Under the pieces are notes generated by a model, which ran no database searches, was not told the origin of the DNA, and saw only the letters and a list, made by a program, of their open reading frames with translations. A stretch of 34,610 nucleotides of DNA, taken from assembly GCF_016862555.1 (NCBI RefSeq), contig NZ_BONE01000085.1, positions 1 through 34,610 of the forward strand, in the 5' to 3' direction. The first letter of the stretch is position 1; each line of letters starts with the position of its first letter. Below are positions 15,044-23,781 of this stretch, piece by piece. The translations under genes and the position numbers were made by a program. This DNA comes from Asanoa siamensis. GTDB lineage: Bacteria > Actinomycetota > Actinomycetes > Mycobacteriales > Micromonosporaceae.

Positions 15044-15894
15044 CAGTTGCTCCTCGCCTTGCGGGTCGCCTCGATCAGCCGCAGCGCGTGGCGCAGCGCG
15101 TCGGCCAGCGTCGCCTTCGTGGCGATGTCACCGAACTCGATGCCGAGCGCGACGATGGTCTGGGCGATCTGCGGGCGGATGCCGGAGATGATGCACTCGG
15201 CACCCATCAGCCGGGCGGCGACCACGGTCTTGAGGATGTGCTGCGCGACCTGGGTGTCAACGGCGGGAACGCCGGTGATGTCGATGATGGCGTACGGCGA
15301 GCCGGTCTCGACCAGCGTCTCCAGCAGCCGTTCCATCACCACCTGGGCACGCGCCGAGTCGAGCGTGCCGACCAGCGGGATCGCGACCACGCCCTCCCAC
15401 AGCTTGACCACCGGCGTCGCCAGCTCCAGGAGCTGCTCGGCCTGGTCGGCGATCAGACCTTCACGGGCCTTCGCGTACGTCTCGAAGGTGAACAGGCCCA
15501 GGTCGTCGATGACCTGGCCGACCGCCAGCAGGTCGGCCAGCACCTGGGCGTCGCCGCCGCGCACGTCGACCACGTCGAACAGCGCCTGCTTGAGCCCGAA
15601 GACGGTGACGGCGGTCTCGGAGGCGGTGAAGCCCTGCCGGGCCCGGCCGCGGGACAGCTCGACGAGCGTCGCGCGCAGGTCAGCGGACCTCTCGTCGGTG
15701 AGGTCGAACGCGCCGGCGCGCAGCGCCTCGACGATCGCGCGATGCAGGTCCTGCACCTGCCGCTGCAGCTCGGCCCTGGTCAGCCGACCGCGCAACGGCG
15801 CCGCGACCGCGTCGGTCCAGCTCGCCGTCAGCTTGTCGGCCTGGGTGTCGAGCAGCGCCGCGATGCGCTCGCCCTCGGCGGCCGTGAGTCCCAT
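15043..15894 (-). CDS. rsbR: RsbR-type stressosome sensor (RsbRD N-domain plus STAS)
   Basis: 283 aa. Residues 1-150 are a helical sensor domain of the RsbRD_N type rather than the globin-like type of RsbRA. Residues 160-275 are a STAS domain nearly identical in motif to Bacillus RsbRA: ITGVPAVDTQVAQHI with Thr214 and GIRPQIAQTIVALGIE with Thr246. These match the two threonines that RsbT phosphorylates (Thr171 and Thr205 in RsbRA). First gene of the operon: GGAGG stands six bases before ATG 15894, and a 117-base region separates it from the divergent ADP-ribosylglycohydrolase gene. The signal sensed is unknown. Confidence 0.95.
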   Translation of the reverse strand: MGLTAAEGERIAALLDTQADKLTASWTDAVAAPLRGRLTRAELQRQVQDLHRAIVEALRAGAFDLTDERSADLRATLVELSRGRARQGFTASETAVTVFGLKQALFDVVDVRGGDAQVLADLLAVGQVIDDLGLFTFETYAKAREGLIADQAEQLLELATPVVKLWEGVVAIPLVGTLDSARAQVVMERLLETLVETGSPYAIIDITGVPAVDTQVAQHILKTVVAARLMGAECIISGIRPQIAQTIVALGIEFGDIATKATLADALRHALRLIEATRKARSN

Positions 15895-15976
15895 TCATAC
15901 CCTCCCCGGTGACCAGGCCGGCCGGGTCGGGATGCGGCCAGCCGGCAGACCGTACCACCGTTCATCGAAACCATGC

Positions 15977-16005
15977 CTGGCAGCAACTATTTCGGGATCT
16001 AGGAT
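15977..16005 (+). promoter_or_regulatory. Promoter of the ADP-ribosylglycohydrolase-family gene (leaderless)
   Basis: A -35-like CTGGCA (15977-15982), a 17-base spacer and -10 TAGGAT (16000-16005) lie six bases before ATG 16012. No Shine-Dalgarno is present. The arrangement fits a leaderless transcript starting at the A of ATG. Confidence 0.5.
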
Positions 16006-16011
16006 GCCCTG

Positions 16012-16755
16012 ATGTCATACCGATCACAGGTGCGGGGCTGTCTGATCGGCGGTGCGATCGGGGACGCATTGGGCAATCCGGTCGAATTCCCTTCCAGTCA
16101 TCGGATAAGGGAACGATTCGGGCTCTACGGTGTGACCGACCTGCTCGGCGAGCCGGCGCTGATCACCGACGGCCGGGACCGCCGGCCGAGCTGCGGCGCC
16201 GTGATGCGCTCCGCGCCGTTCGGGTTCGATCCACGATGGACGATCGAGCGGGTGTTCGACGTGGCCGTGGCGTGCGCGGTGCAGACACACGGGCATCCGT
16301 CGGGCTACCTGGCGGCGGGTGCGTTCGCGGCCATCACGTACGCGTTGGTGGTCGACGGTCGTGACCTGCCCGAAGCGGTCGAGGTCGCGCTCGACCTGGT
16401 GGGACGACGGCCGGCGCACGGCGAGGTCACCGCCGCCCTGACGGCCGCGCTGGCGCTGGACAGGGCGGTCACGCCCGAGCGGGTCGAGACGCTCGGCGGC
16501 GGCTGGGTGGCCGAGGAGGCGCTGGCCATCGGCGTCTACGCGGCGCTCGCCCATCCGGACGACGTGCGGCGGGCGCTGCGCGCGGCGGTCAACCACTCGG
16601 GCGACAGCGACTCCACCGCGGCGATCGCCGGCCACCTGCTCGGCGCCTGGCATGGCGAGGAGGCCCTGCCGGCGGACTGGGTCGCCCGCGTCGAGCGGCG
16701 CGACGCGATCCTCGCGATGGGCGACGCGCTCGTGCGGGAGTTTTCGGGCGGTTAG
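16012..16755 (+). CDS. ADP-ribosylglycohydrolase family protein with internal deletion
   Basis: 247 aa. It opens with the family signature GCLIGGAIGDALGNPVEF and continues normally to ALITDG near residue 54. It then jumps to SCGAVMRSAPFGF, a segment that in full-length relatives (roughly 340-360 aa) comes about 100 residues after the TDDTQM metal motif. The C-terminal part is normal (HGHPSGYLAAGAFAAI, GGGWVAEEALAIGVY, NHSGDSDSTAAIAGHLLG). The reading frame is kept, but the T-D-D metal ligands and following helices are missing (ITDGRD instead of TDDTQ). Full enzymes remove ADP-ribose from proteins or small molecules; this one may be inactive or act only as a binder. Divergent from the stressosome operon and convergent with the sigma gene (4-base overlap). 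Confidence 0.82.
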   Translation: MSYRSQVRGCLIGGAIGDALGNPVEFPSSHRIRERFGLYGVTDLLGEPALITDGRDRRPSCGAVMRSAPFGFDPRWTIERVFDVAVACAVQTHGHPSGYLAAGAFAAITYALVVDGRDLPEAVEVALDLVGRRPAHGEVTAALTAALALDRAVTPERVETLGGGWVAEEALAIGVYAALAHPDDVRRALRAAVNHSGDSDSTAAIAGHLLGAWHGEEALPADWVARVERRDAILAMGDALVREFSGG

Positions 16756-17909
16756 GCGCGGAGGGTCGCGTTGAGGCGGGCGGCCTGGCGGGTGAGGTGG
16801 TCCCGCTCGGCCAGGTTGGGCGCCGACCGGGCGGCCTCCGCGTAGAGCCGGGCCGCCGTGGCGGGGTCGCCCGCGCGCTCGTGCAGGTAGGCCGCCGCCG
16901 CGGTGTGCCGGGGCAGCGCCGGGTCGAGCTTCGCCAGTGCCGCGAGGCCGGCCCGCGGGCCGTCGGCCTCACCGACCGCGACGGCGCGGTTGAGCCGGGC
17001 GACCGGGTTGTCGTTGAGCGCCAGCAACTCGTCGTACCACTCGACGATCTGCACCCAGTCGGTCTCCGCGGCCGCCTGCGCGTCGGCGTGCAGCGCGGCG
17101 ATCGCGGCCTGAGCCTGGAACTCGCCCAGCCGGTCACGGGCGAGCGCCGCCTGCAGGATGTGCACGCCCTCGGCGATCGCCGCGGTGTCCCACAGGCCGC
17201 GGTCCTGCTCGGCCAGCGGGACGAGCGAGCCGTCGGCCCGGGTCCGGGCCGGGCGGCGGGCGTTGTGCAGCAGCATCAGCACGAGCAGCCCCGCGACCTC
17301 CTCGTGCGGGGTCATCGCCGCGAGCTGGCGGGTGAGCCGGATCGCCTCGGCGGCCAGGTCGACGTCGCCCGAGTAGCCCTCGTTGAAGACCAGGTAGAGC
17401 ACCCGCAGCACGGTGCCGACGTCGCCGGGCTCGTTGAGCCGTACACCCGAGACCGTCTTCTTCGCCCGACTGATCCGCTGCGCCATGGTCGCCTCGGGTA
17501 CGAGGTAGGCCTGCGCGATCTGCCGCGTGGTCAGGCCGCCGACCGCGCGCAGCGTCAGCGCGACGGCCGACGCCGGCGTCAGCGACGGGTGCGCGCAGAG
17601 GAAATAGAGCCGGAGCGTGTCGTCGGTCGCCTCGGCGGGGCCGGGCGCCGGCTCGCGCTCCACCTCGTCCTCGCGGCGCCGGCGGGAGGTGTCGGCCCGG
17701 GCGGCGTCGAGGAACTTCCGCCAGGCGACGGTGACCAACCAGCCCTTCGGGTCGCGGGGCGGCTCGTCGGGCCACACCCGGACCGCCTCGACCAGGGCGT
17801 CCTGGACGGCGTCCTCGGCCGCCGCGAAGTCAGCTCCGCGGCGGACGAGGACGCCGATCACCGTGGGGGTGAGGGACCGCAGCAGGGCCTCGTCCACGTC
17901 AGGGGTCAC
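16752..17909 (-). CDS. ECF42-type RNA polymerase sigma factor with C-terminal TPR extension
   Basis: 385 aa from GTG 17909, overlapping the DGPF gene stop as GTGA. Residues about 5-75 are sigma region 2 (FAAAEDAVQDALVEAVRVWP, DPKGWLVTVAWRKFLD) and about 100-165 region 4 (LTLRAVGGLTTRQIAQAYLVPEATMAQRISRAKK). The remaining 200 residues are a helical TPR-like extension (VLYLVFNEGYSG, LARDRLGEFQAQAAIAALHA, NDNPVARLNRAVAV). Its length, this extension and a DGPF/YCII partner define the ECF42 group, which has no classical anti-sigma factor. A longer in-frame start at 17957 lies inside the upstream gene and is rejected because of the GTGA coupling. Confidence 0.93.
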   Translation of the reverse strand: MTPDVDEALLRSLTPTVIGVLVRRGADFAAAEDAVQDALVEAVRVWPDEPPRDPKGWLVTVAWRKFLDAARADTSRRRREDEVEREPAPGPAEATDDTLRLYFLCAHPSLTPASAVALTLRAVGGLTTRQIAQAYLVPEATMAQRISRAKKTVSGVRLNEPGDVGTVLRVLYLVFNEGYSGDVDLAAEAIRLTRQLAAMTPHEEVAGLLVLMLLHNARRPARTRADGSLVPLAEQDRGLWDTAAIAEGVHILQAALARDRLGEFQAQAAIAALHADAQAAAETDWVQIVEWYDELLALNDNPVARLNRAVAVGEADGPRAGLAALAKLDPALPRHTAAAAYLHERAGDPATAARLYAEAARSAPNLAERDHLTRQAARLNATLRA

Positions 17910-18313
17910 TCCGTGATGGTCGGGGGCGCGTGCAGGAAGGGGCGCAGCTCGAGCCACTCGTGGATCGGCTTGCCGCCGGCGCCCGGGGCCGCCGACAGCT
18001 CACCGGCGAGCTCGACCGCCCGCTCGTAGCTGTCGACGTCGATGACCATCCAGCCGGCGATCAGGTCCTTGGTCTCGGCGAACGGCCCGTCGGTGATCGG
18101 CGGCCGCCCCTCACCGTCGTACCGGACGAACGTGCCCTCGGGGGAGAGCGCCTGACCGTCCACGTACTCGCCGGTGCCCTCGAGCCGCTTGGCGAAGTCG
18201 TTCATGTATTTGATGTGCGCGGAGACCTCTTCGGGCGTCCACTGATCCATCGGCACGTCATTGACCGCCGCGGGGTTGCCCCGGTAGTGCTTGAGCAGCA
18301 GGTACTTGGCCAT
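17906..18313 (-). CDS. DGPF/YCII-family protein, partner of ECF42 sigma
   Basis: 135 aa. Starts MAKYLLLKHYRG and carries the family-naming DGPF motif in PPITDGPFAETKDLIAGWMVIDVDSYE, then the C-terminal IHEWLELRPF. YCII/DGPF proteins are small ferredoxin-like-fold dimers of mostly unknown function and are the commonest neighbours and targets of ECF42 sigma factors. Two ATGs stand in tandem (18316 and 18313). AAGGAG lies six bases before the second, so 18313 is preferred. The stop overlaps the sigma start, so the two are co-translated. Confidence 0.93.
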   Translation of the reverse strand: MAKYLLLKHYRGNPAAVNDVPMDQWTPEEVSAHIKYMNDFAKRLEGTGEYVDGQALSPEGTFVRYDGEGRPPITDGPFAETKDLIAGWMVIDVDSYERAVELAGELSAAPGAGGKPIHEWLELRPFLHAPPTITE

Positions 18314-18363
18314 CATGTTCTCCTTCGTGCGGTACGTCCCATTGTCGTGGTGCTTACTTCGGG

Positions 18364-18390
18364 GACGGAGCCGCCTCCGGGTTCTCGACA
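18364..18390 (-). promoter_or_regulatory. Putative ECF42-dependent promoter
   Basis: On the minus strand TGTCGA (18390-18385) is followed after 17 bases by CGTC (18367-18364). I recall TGTCGA at -35 and CGA/TC at -10 as the reported ECF42 promoter signature in Streptomyces. The CGTC is 51 bases before the DGPF start codon, a plausible distance for a short leader. This would make the sigma-DGPF operon autoregulated. Confidence 0.6.
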
Positions 18391-18391
18391 T

Positions 18392-18397
18392 TACCGT
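18392..18397 (+). promoter_or_regulatory. -10 box of the LLM oxidoreductase gene (leaderless)
   Basis: TACCGT fits the TANNNT -10 pattern and ends seven bases before GTG 18405. No convincing -35 is seen. It adjoins the divergent ECF42 promoter candidate, so the two could interfere. Confidence 0.4.
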
Positions 18398-18404
18398 GGG
18401 GAGC

Positions 18405-19286
18405 GTGCCTGATTTTGGTCGTGAGCTGACGTTCGGATACTTCCTCGTGCCCAACGCCGCCGACCCGTTGCTCGCCACGGCGCGAGAGGTCGAGGAGCGC
18501 GGGCTCGACTGGGTCGGGGTGCAGGACCATCCCTACCAGCGCCGGTACGTCGACACGTTCGTGCTGTTGAGCGCCATCGCCGCCGGCACCAGCCGGGTGG
18601 GTGTGTTCCCCGACGTGGCCAACCTGCCGTTGCGCCCGCCGGCCGTCCTGGCCAAGGCCGCGGCCAGCATCGACGTGCTCAGCGGCGGCCGGTTCGAGCT
18701 CGGGCTGGGCGCCGGGTCCTTCTGGGACGCGATCGAGGCGTACGGCGGCCCGCGCCGGTCGCCGGGGGAGTCGCTGGACGCGCTCCGCGAGGCGATGGCC
18801 GTCATCCGCCTCGTTTGGAGCGGTCAGCGCAACCTGCGCTTCGACGGCCGGCACTACCGGCTGGCCGGCGCGCACTCCGGCCCGCTGCCGGCGCACGACA
18901 TCGGGATCTGGCTCGGCGTCTACGGTCCCAGGGCGCTGGCTCTCGCCGGCCGGCTCGCCGACGGCTGGGTGCCGTCCCTGCGCGGCGAGATCACCCCGCT
19001 CGCCGAGGCGTCGGACCGCCTCGACGAGGCGGCGTCCACCGCCGGCCGGAACCCGGCCGACATCCGCCGGGTGCTCAACGTCAACGGCCGCATCACCGAC
19101 GGCCCGACCGGCGGCCTGCTGAACGGACCCGTCGACCAGTGGGTGGACGAGCTCACCGACCTGGCGGTCGGCTACGGCTTCGACACGTTCCTGTTCTGGG
19201 GCGACGGCCCGGACCAGCTGCCCCGGTTCGCAGAGGAGGTCGTGCCGGCCGTCCGTCGCCAGGTGACCGGCGAGCGCGGCCGTTAG
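18405..19286 (+). CDS. LLM-class (luciferase-like) flavin/F420-dependent oxidoreductase
   Basis: 293 aa from GTG 18405. Luciferase-like TIM-barrel motifs are visible: LTFGYFLVPNAADP, EERGLDWVGVQDHPYQ, TSRVGVFPDVANLPLRPPAVLAKAAASIDVLSGGRFELGLGAG (read in pieces), YGPRALALAGRLADGWVPS and the C-terminal GYGFDTFLFWGDG. Such enzymes use FMN or F420; actinobacteria make F420, and I cannot separate the two here. Substrate unknown. The frame is open upstream to 18291, but that part overlaps the divergent DGPF gene and lacks family motifs. Convergent with the STAND gene, stops overlapping by four bases. Confidence 0.88.
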   Translation: MPDFGRELTFGYFLVPNAADPLLATAREVEERGLDWVGVQDHPYQRRYVDTFVLLSAIAAGTSRVGVFPDVANLPLRPPAVLAKAAASIDVLSGGRFELGLGAGSFWDAIEAYGGPRRSPGESLDALREAMAVIRLVWSGQRNLRFDGRHYRLAGAHSGPLPAHDIGIWLGVYGPRALALAGRLADGWVPSLRGEITPLAEASDRLDEAASTAGRNPADIRRVLNVNGRITDGPTGGLLNGPVDQWVDELTDLAVGYGFDTFLFWGDGPDQLPRFAEEVVPAVRRQVTGERGR

Positions 19287-21802
19287 GGCCCGGCCGCGGC
19301 GGCAAGCGCGGCCTCGATGGACAGGGCCCGACCGTCGTCGACGGCCCCGGCGAACTCGGCGGCGGGCAGACCGGCCCGCACCCGCTCGACCGTCCGGCGT
19401 TCCAACTCGGTCACCGACGGCCAGGGAACGAGACCGATCGCCGCGCGGCCCGCGTCGGTGGCGCCCGCCATCCTGGCGGCGAGGCGGAGGTCGCCCCGGC
19501 GGAGCGCGGCCGCGCCGAGCGCGCCCAGACACCGGGTCAGGCCGTCGATGTGGGCGATCTCGCGGTAGCCGGCGATCGCGGTGTCCAGATAGGAGTCCGC
19601 GGGCCCCGCGCCGGCCAGCGCGTCCATGGCCAGGTCGTAGTGGACCTCGGCGTGCAGGTTGCGGTCGCCCAGCGCGCGGGCGATCTCCAGCGCCTCGTGG
19701 TGGCACTGCGCCGCCTCCGCCGGTCGGCCGTCGAGCGTCAGCAGCAGGCCGTAGTGGGACCGGACGTAGCCGGACACCAGGGCGTCCGCCGCCAGCGCCA
19801 GCGCGTCCGTGAACTCCGCGTGCGCCGGACCGTCCACCGTGTACGGCCGGACGATCGCGCGGGCCGAGACCAGCAGCGCGAGCCGGGCCGGTGGCTCCAC
19901 CCGCCGCGCGGCCGGCAGCGTCTGGTCGAGCAGCGTCCCGGCCGCGGCGAAGGCGCCGTCGTTGAGCAGCCGGCTGGCCGTCAGCCAGCGCAGCGCCAGC
20001 CGGTCGCGCTCGGTACGCAGGCCGGCCGCGGGCAGCGCCTCGATCCGTTGCCAGAGCGCGGAGCGCTGCCGCAGGTGGCCGCGGGCCAGCATCCACACCC
20101 ACACGTCGCCGATCGCGTGCAGCAGCGGGCCGGACGGCTGCCCGGTGCGGCCGGCCCAGTCCAGCACGACCTCGAGGTTGGGTCGTTCGCTGTCGAGCCG
20201 GCGCAACCCGAGATCCCCGGAGCCGAGGCCGGTCGACGCCGCTTCGAGGACGTCGAGGATCCGCCGGTGCAGCCGGCCGAGCGTGTCGTCGGCCGGGTCG
20301 TGGCGGCTGGCGGCGTACCGGCGGATCGGTTCCGGGAGCGCGAAACCGTGCTGCCCGTCCGGGCGCTCGGCCACGTTCACCAGGCTGCCGTCCAGCAGCC
20401 GGGACAGGTCGTCGATCACGTCGGTGGCGTCGCCGCCGCAGACCGCGACGACGTCGTCGACCGTGAACGGTGCCGCGAACACCGACAGCCGCGCGAACAG
20501 CTCCCGGGCCGACGCGGGCAGCAGGTCGTAGCTCCAGGCGACCGTGTTGGCCAGGGTCTGCTGGCGATCCGGGAGGTCAGCGAAGGCGCCGGGTCGATCG
20601 AGCCGCTCGTAGAGCCGCTCGATCATCTGGTCGGGTGTGAGCACCCGCATCCAGGCGGCCGCGAGCTCCAGGGCCAGCGGCAGGCCGCCCAGCCGGCGGC
20701 ACAGCTCGGCCAGCGCCGGCGCGTTCTCCTCGGTCAGCGCGAACCCGGGCCGGACGTCGCGGACGCGCTCGACCAGCAGTCGCAGCGCGGGCGCCCGGGC
20801 CAGCTCCGCGGCGGTCGCGCCGACGGGCGGCACGGCCAGCGCCTCGACCCGCAACTCCCGCTCGCCGCGCACCCGCAGCGCCGTCCGGCTGGTGACCAGG
20901 ACGCGCAGCCGCGGCGCCCGGCGGATCAGGTCGGCCAGCACCGGTGCCGCCGCGGCGACGTGCTCGAAGTTGTCGACGACGAGCAGCATGTCCCGCGTGG
21001 CCAGCGCGCGGTGCAGCGCGTCCAGCGGTCCCTCGTTGCCCTGCCCCACCACGCCGAGGGCGGCCGCGAGCGCGTCGGGCACGAGCGCGGCGGCCGTGAC
21101 CGGCGCGAGGTCGACGAACGCGACGCCGTCGGGCCAGGCGGCCGCGCCCCGTGCCATGGCGGCCAGGGCCAGGCTCGTCTTGCCGATCCCGCCGGCGCCG
21201 GTCAGCACGACGAGCCGGCGGTCCCGCAGGTCGGCCAGGATCCGCGCGATGTCGTCGTCGCGGCCGAGCAGCGCGGTGGCCGGTGCCGGCGGCGTCGCCA
21301 CCCGCGGGCCGCGCTGGTCGAACCGCTCCGCGAGCACCGTCGCGAGGTCGGTCAGGATCAGCTCGCGCAGCTCGGCGGCGTCGGAGAAGCGCTTGTAGGC
21401 GGCCTGTCCGTCCGCCTTGATCCCGTCGAGCATCCGGGCCAACGCCGGCTCCCGGTCGGGCGCGGGCGACCTGACGTACAGGAGGCGTGGCATCCCCGTC
21501 GCCAGCTCGAACTCGTCCTCGAGCCCCGAGCGGGTCATGCCCGGCCCGACCCATCCGTAGCTCTCCGCGTAGATGCCGAGGAAGATGTCGGACTGCGCCA
21601 GATAGGCGCGATAGACCGCCTGTGCGGGATGCGGCCGCGCACCGGACTCGAACATCACCGGAAACAGCCGCAACTGCTCGATCGCGGCCCGGGCGGCGTC
21701 GCGCTCGGCAGCCAGTTCCATCAGGGTCGAGGACACGAACACCCGTAGGCGATGGTCCGGCGTCCTGATGGCGGCCGGCCGGTGCGCTCCGCTGTCAGCC
21801 AT
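19283..21802 (-). CDS. DUF4062-STAND NTPase-TPR signalling protein
   Basis: 839 aa. Residues about 18-105 are a DUF4062 domain (RLRVFVSSTLMELAAERDAA, DIFLGIYAESYGWV, SGLEDEFELA). The STAND/NB-ARC module begins near 178 (LLGRDDDIARI), with Walker A GAGGIGKTS (about 202-210), Walker B LLVVDNFEHV (about 273-282), VLVTSRTAL (about 302-310) and GLPLALELAAAW. A winged-helix-like part follows, and the last 300 residues are TPR-like helices. There is no HTH, unlike AfsR or LuxR-type relatives. DUF4062-NTPase-TPR proteins are thought to be switch-like receptors, and relatives occur in animal NWD1/NPHP3 and in bacterial conflict systems. ATG 21802 is chosen over an upstream start at 21952, whose extra residues are antisense to the S1 gene. 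GGGGAGGG sits right before the ATG. Confidence 0.87.
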   Translation of the reverse strand: MADSGAHRPAAIRTPDHRLRVFVSSTLMELAAERDAARAAIEQLRLFPVMFESGARPHPAQAVYRAYLAQSDIFLGIYAESYGWVGPGMTRSGLEDEFELATGMPRLLYVRSPAPDREPALARMLDGIKADGQAAYKRFSDAAELRELILTDLATVLAERFDQRGPRVATPPAPATALLGRDDDIARILADLRDRRLVVLTGAGGIGKTSLALAAMARGAAAWPDGVAFVDLAPVTAAALVPDALAAALGVVGQGNEGPLDALHRALATRDMLLVVDNFEHVAAAAPVLADLIRRAPRLRVLVTSRTALRVRGERELRVEALAVPPVGATAAELARAPALRLLVERVRDVRPGFALTEENAPALAELCRRLGGLPLALELAAAWMRVLTPDQMIERLYERLDRPGAFADLPDRQQTLANTVAWSYDLLPASARELFARLSVFAAPFTVDDVVAVCGGDATDVIDDLSRLLDGSLVNVAERPDGQHGFALPEPIRRYAASRHDPADDTLGRLHRRILDVLEAASTGLGSGDLGLRRLDSERPNLEVVLDWAGRTGQPSGPLLHAIGDVWVWMLARGHLRQRSALWQRIEALPAAGLRTERDRLALRWLTASRLLNDGAFAAAGTLLDQTLPAARRVEPPARLALLVSARAIVRPYTVDGPAHAEFTDALALAADALVSGYVRSHYGLLLTLDGRPAEAAQCHHEALEIARALGDRNLHAEVHYDLAMDALAGAGPADSYLDTAIAGYREIAHIDGLTRCLGALGAAALRRGDLRLAARMAGATDAGRAAIGLVPWPSVTELERRTVERVRAGLPAAEFAGAVDDGRALSIEAALAAAAGP

Positions 21803-21858
21803 CCCTCCCCACGCTAACGCCGGGATCCGGGGGCGGGCCCACCCCCGGAGACCGTCAG

Positions 21859-22095
21859 CTAGGCGGGGTGCACGGCGAAGCGCCGGGCTTCCGCGTCGAT
21901 GGCGGCGATGCGGACCGGGACGACCGTGCCCTCCTCGAGCGGGGTCGGCCATTCGCGCGCGGGCGCGAAGCCGTCGACCTCGCCGATGCGGACGAACGCG
22001 CCGAACGGCACGACGCTCACGACGTCACCGTGGACGACCGAGCCGACCGTGAAACGGGCCGCGAACGCGGACCAGGCCTCGTCTGGGACTGGCAT
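21859..22095 (-). CDS. Small S1-domain RNA-binding protein
   Basis: 78 aa, almost entirely one S1 OB-fold domain: FTVGSVVHGDVVSVVPFGAFVRIG followed by VDGFAPAREW and VPVRIAAIDAEARRFAVHP. The GAFV and variant strand pattern is typical of S1. An excellent ribosome site, AGGAGGTGA, ends nine bases before ATG 22095. Free-standing S1 proteins of this size are common in actinobacteria and probably bind mRNA. Its stop is 57 bases before the STAND gene start on the same strand, so the two may share a transcript. Its 5' leader contains strong hairpins (22152-22168 and 22183-22246). Confidence 0.88.
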   Translation of the reverse strand: MPVPDEAWSAFAARFTVGSVVHGDVVSVVPFGAFVRIGEVDGFAPAREWPTPLEEGTVVPVRIAAIDAEARRFAVHPA

Positions 22096-22151
22096 GTCAG
22101 AAATTCACCTCCTCTCGACGACATGCGTGGCATGGCGGAGCGGAGGTGCCG

Positions 22152-22168
22152 GCGGGCCGCGGGCCCGC
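22152..22168 (-). terminator. GC-rich hairpin between protease and S1 genes
   Basis: Perfect seven-base arms GCGGGCC and GGCCCGC flank a three-base GCG loop. It stands 89 bases past the protease stop and 57 bases before the S1 start. It could be a terminator for the protease or part of the S1 leader. Confidence 0.45.
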
Positions 22169-22182
22169 GTGGTGGTCAAGAG

Positions 22183-22246
22183 ATGGCCGGGTAACCGTTC
22201 GACGAAAGGCCCATCGCAAGGGCCGACCCGGCAGTCACCCGGCCAT
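22183..22246 (-). other. Long stem with nested inner stem after the protease stop
   Basis: Perfect ten-base outer arms (22183-22192 ATGGCCGGGT and 22237-22246 ACCCGGCCAT) enclose a second stem GGCCC/GGGCC (22208-22212 and 22220-22224). It begins 11 bases after the protease stop. It may end protease transcription or act as a structured leader of the S1 gene. I recognise no known riboswitch class. Confidence 0.5.
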
Positions 22247-22256
22247 CATAGGTGCG

Positions 22257-23744
<1,488 letters not shown>

Positions 23745-23781
23745 TCATACCGAAAACACAGGGGGTCGCGCGTGATGGGGC

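Noticed and set aside
15949-15954. TACGGT on the minus strand as a -10 box for the stressosome operon
   Set aside because: The spacing is possible, but no -35 is recognisable, and I found no SigB-type GTTT...GGGTA pair with correct spacing.
18815-21748. 977-codon plus-strand frame spanning the LLM and STAND genes
   Set aside because: It runs out of frame through one real gene and antisense through another. It is Gln/Arg/Gly-rich and without motifs.
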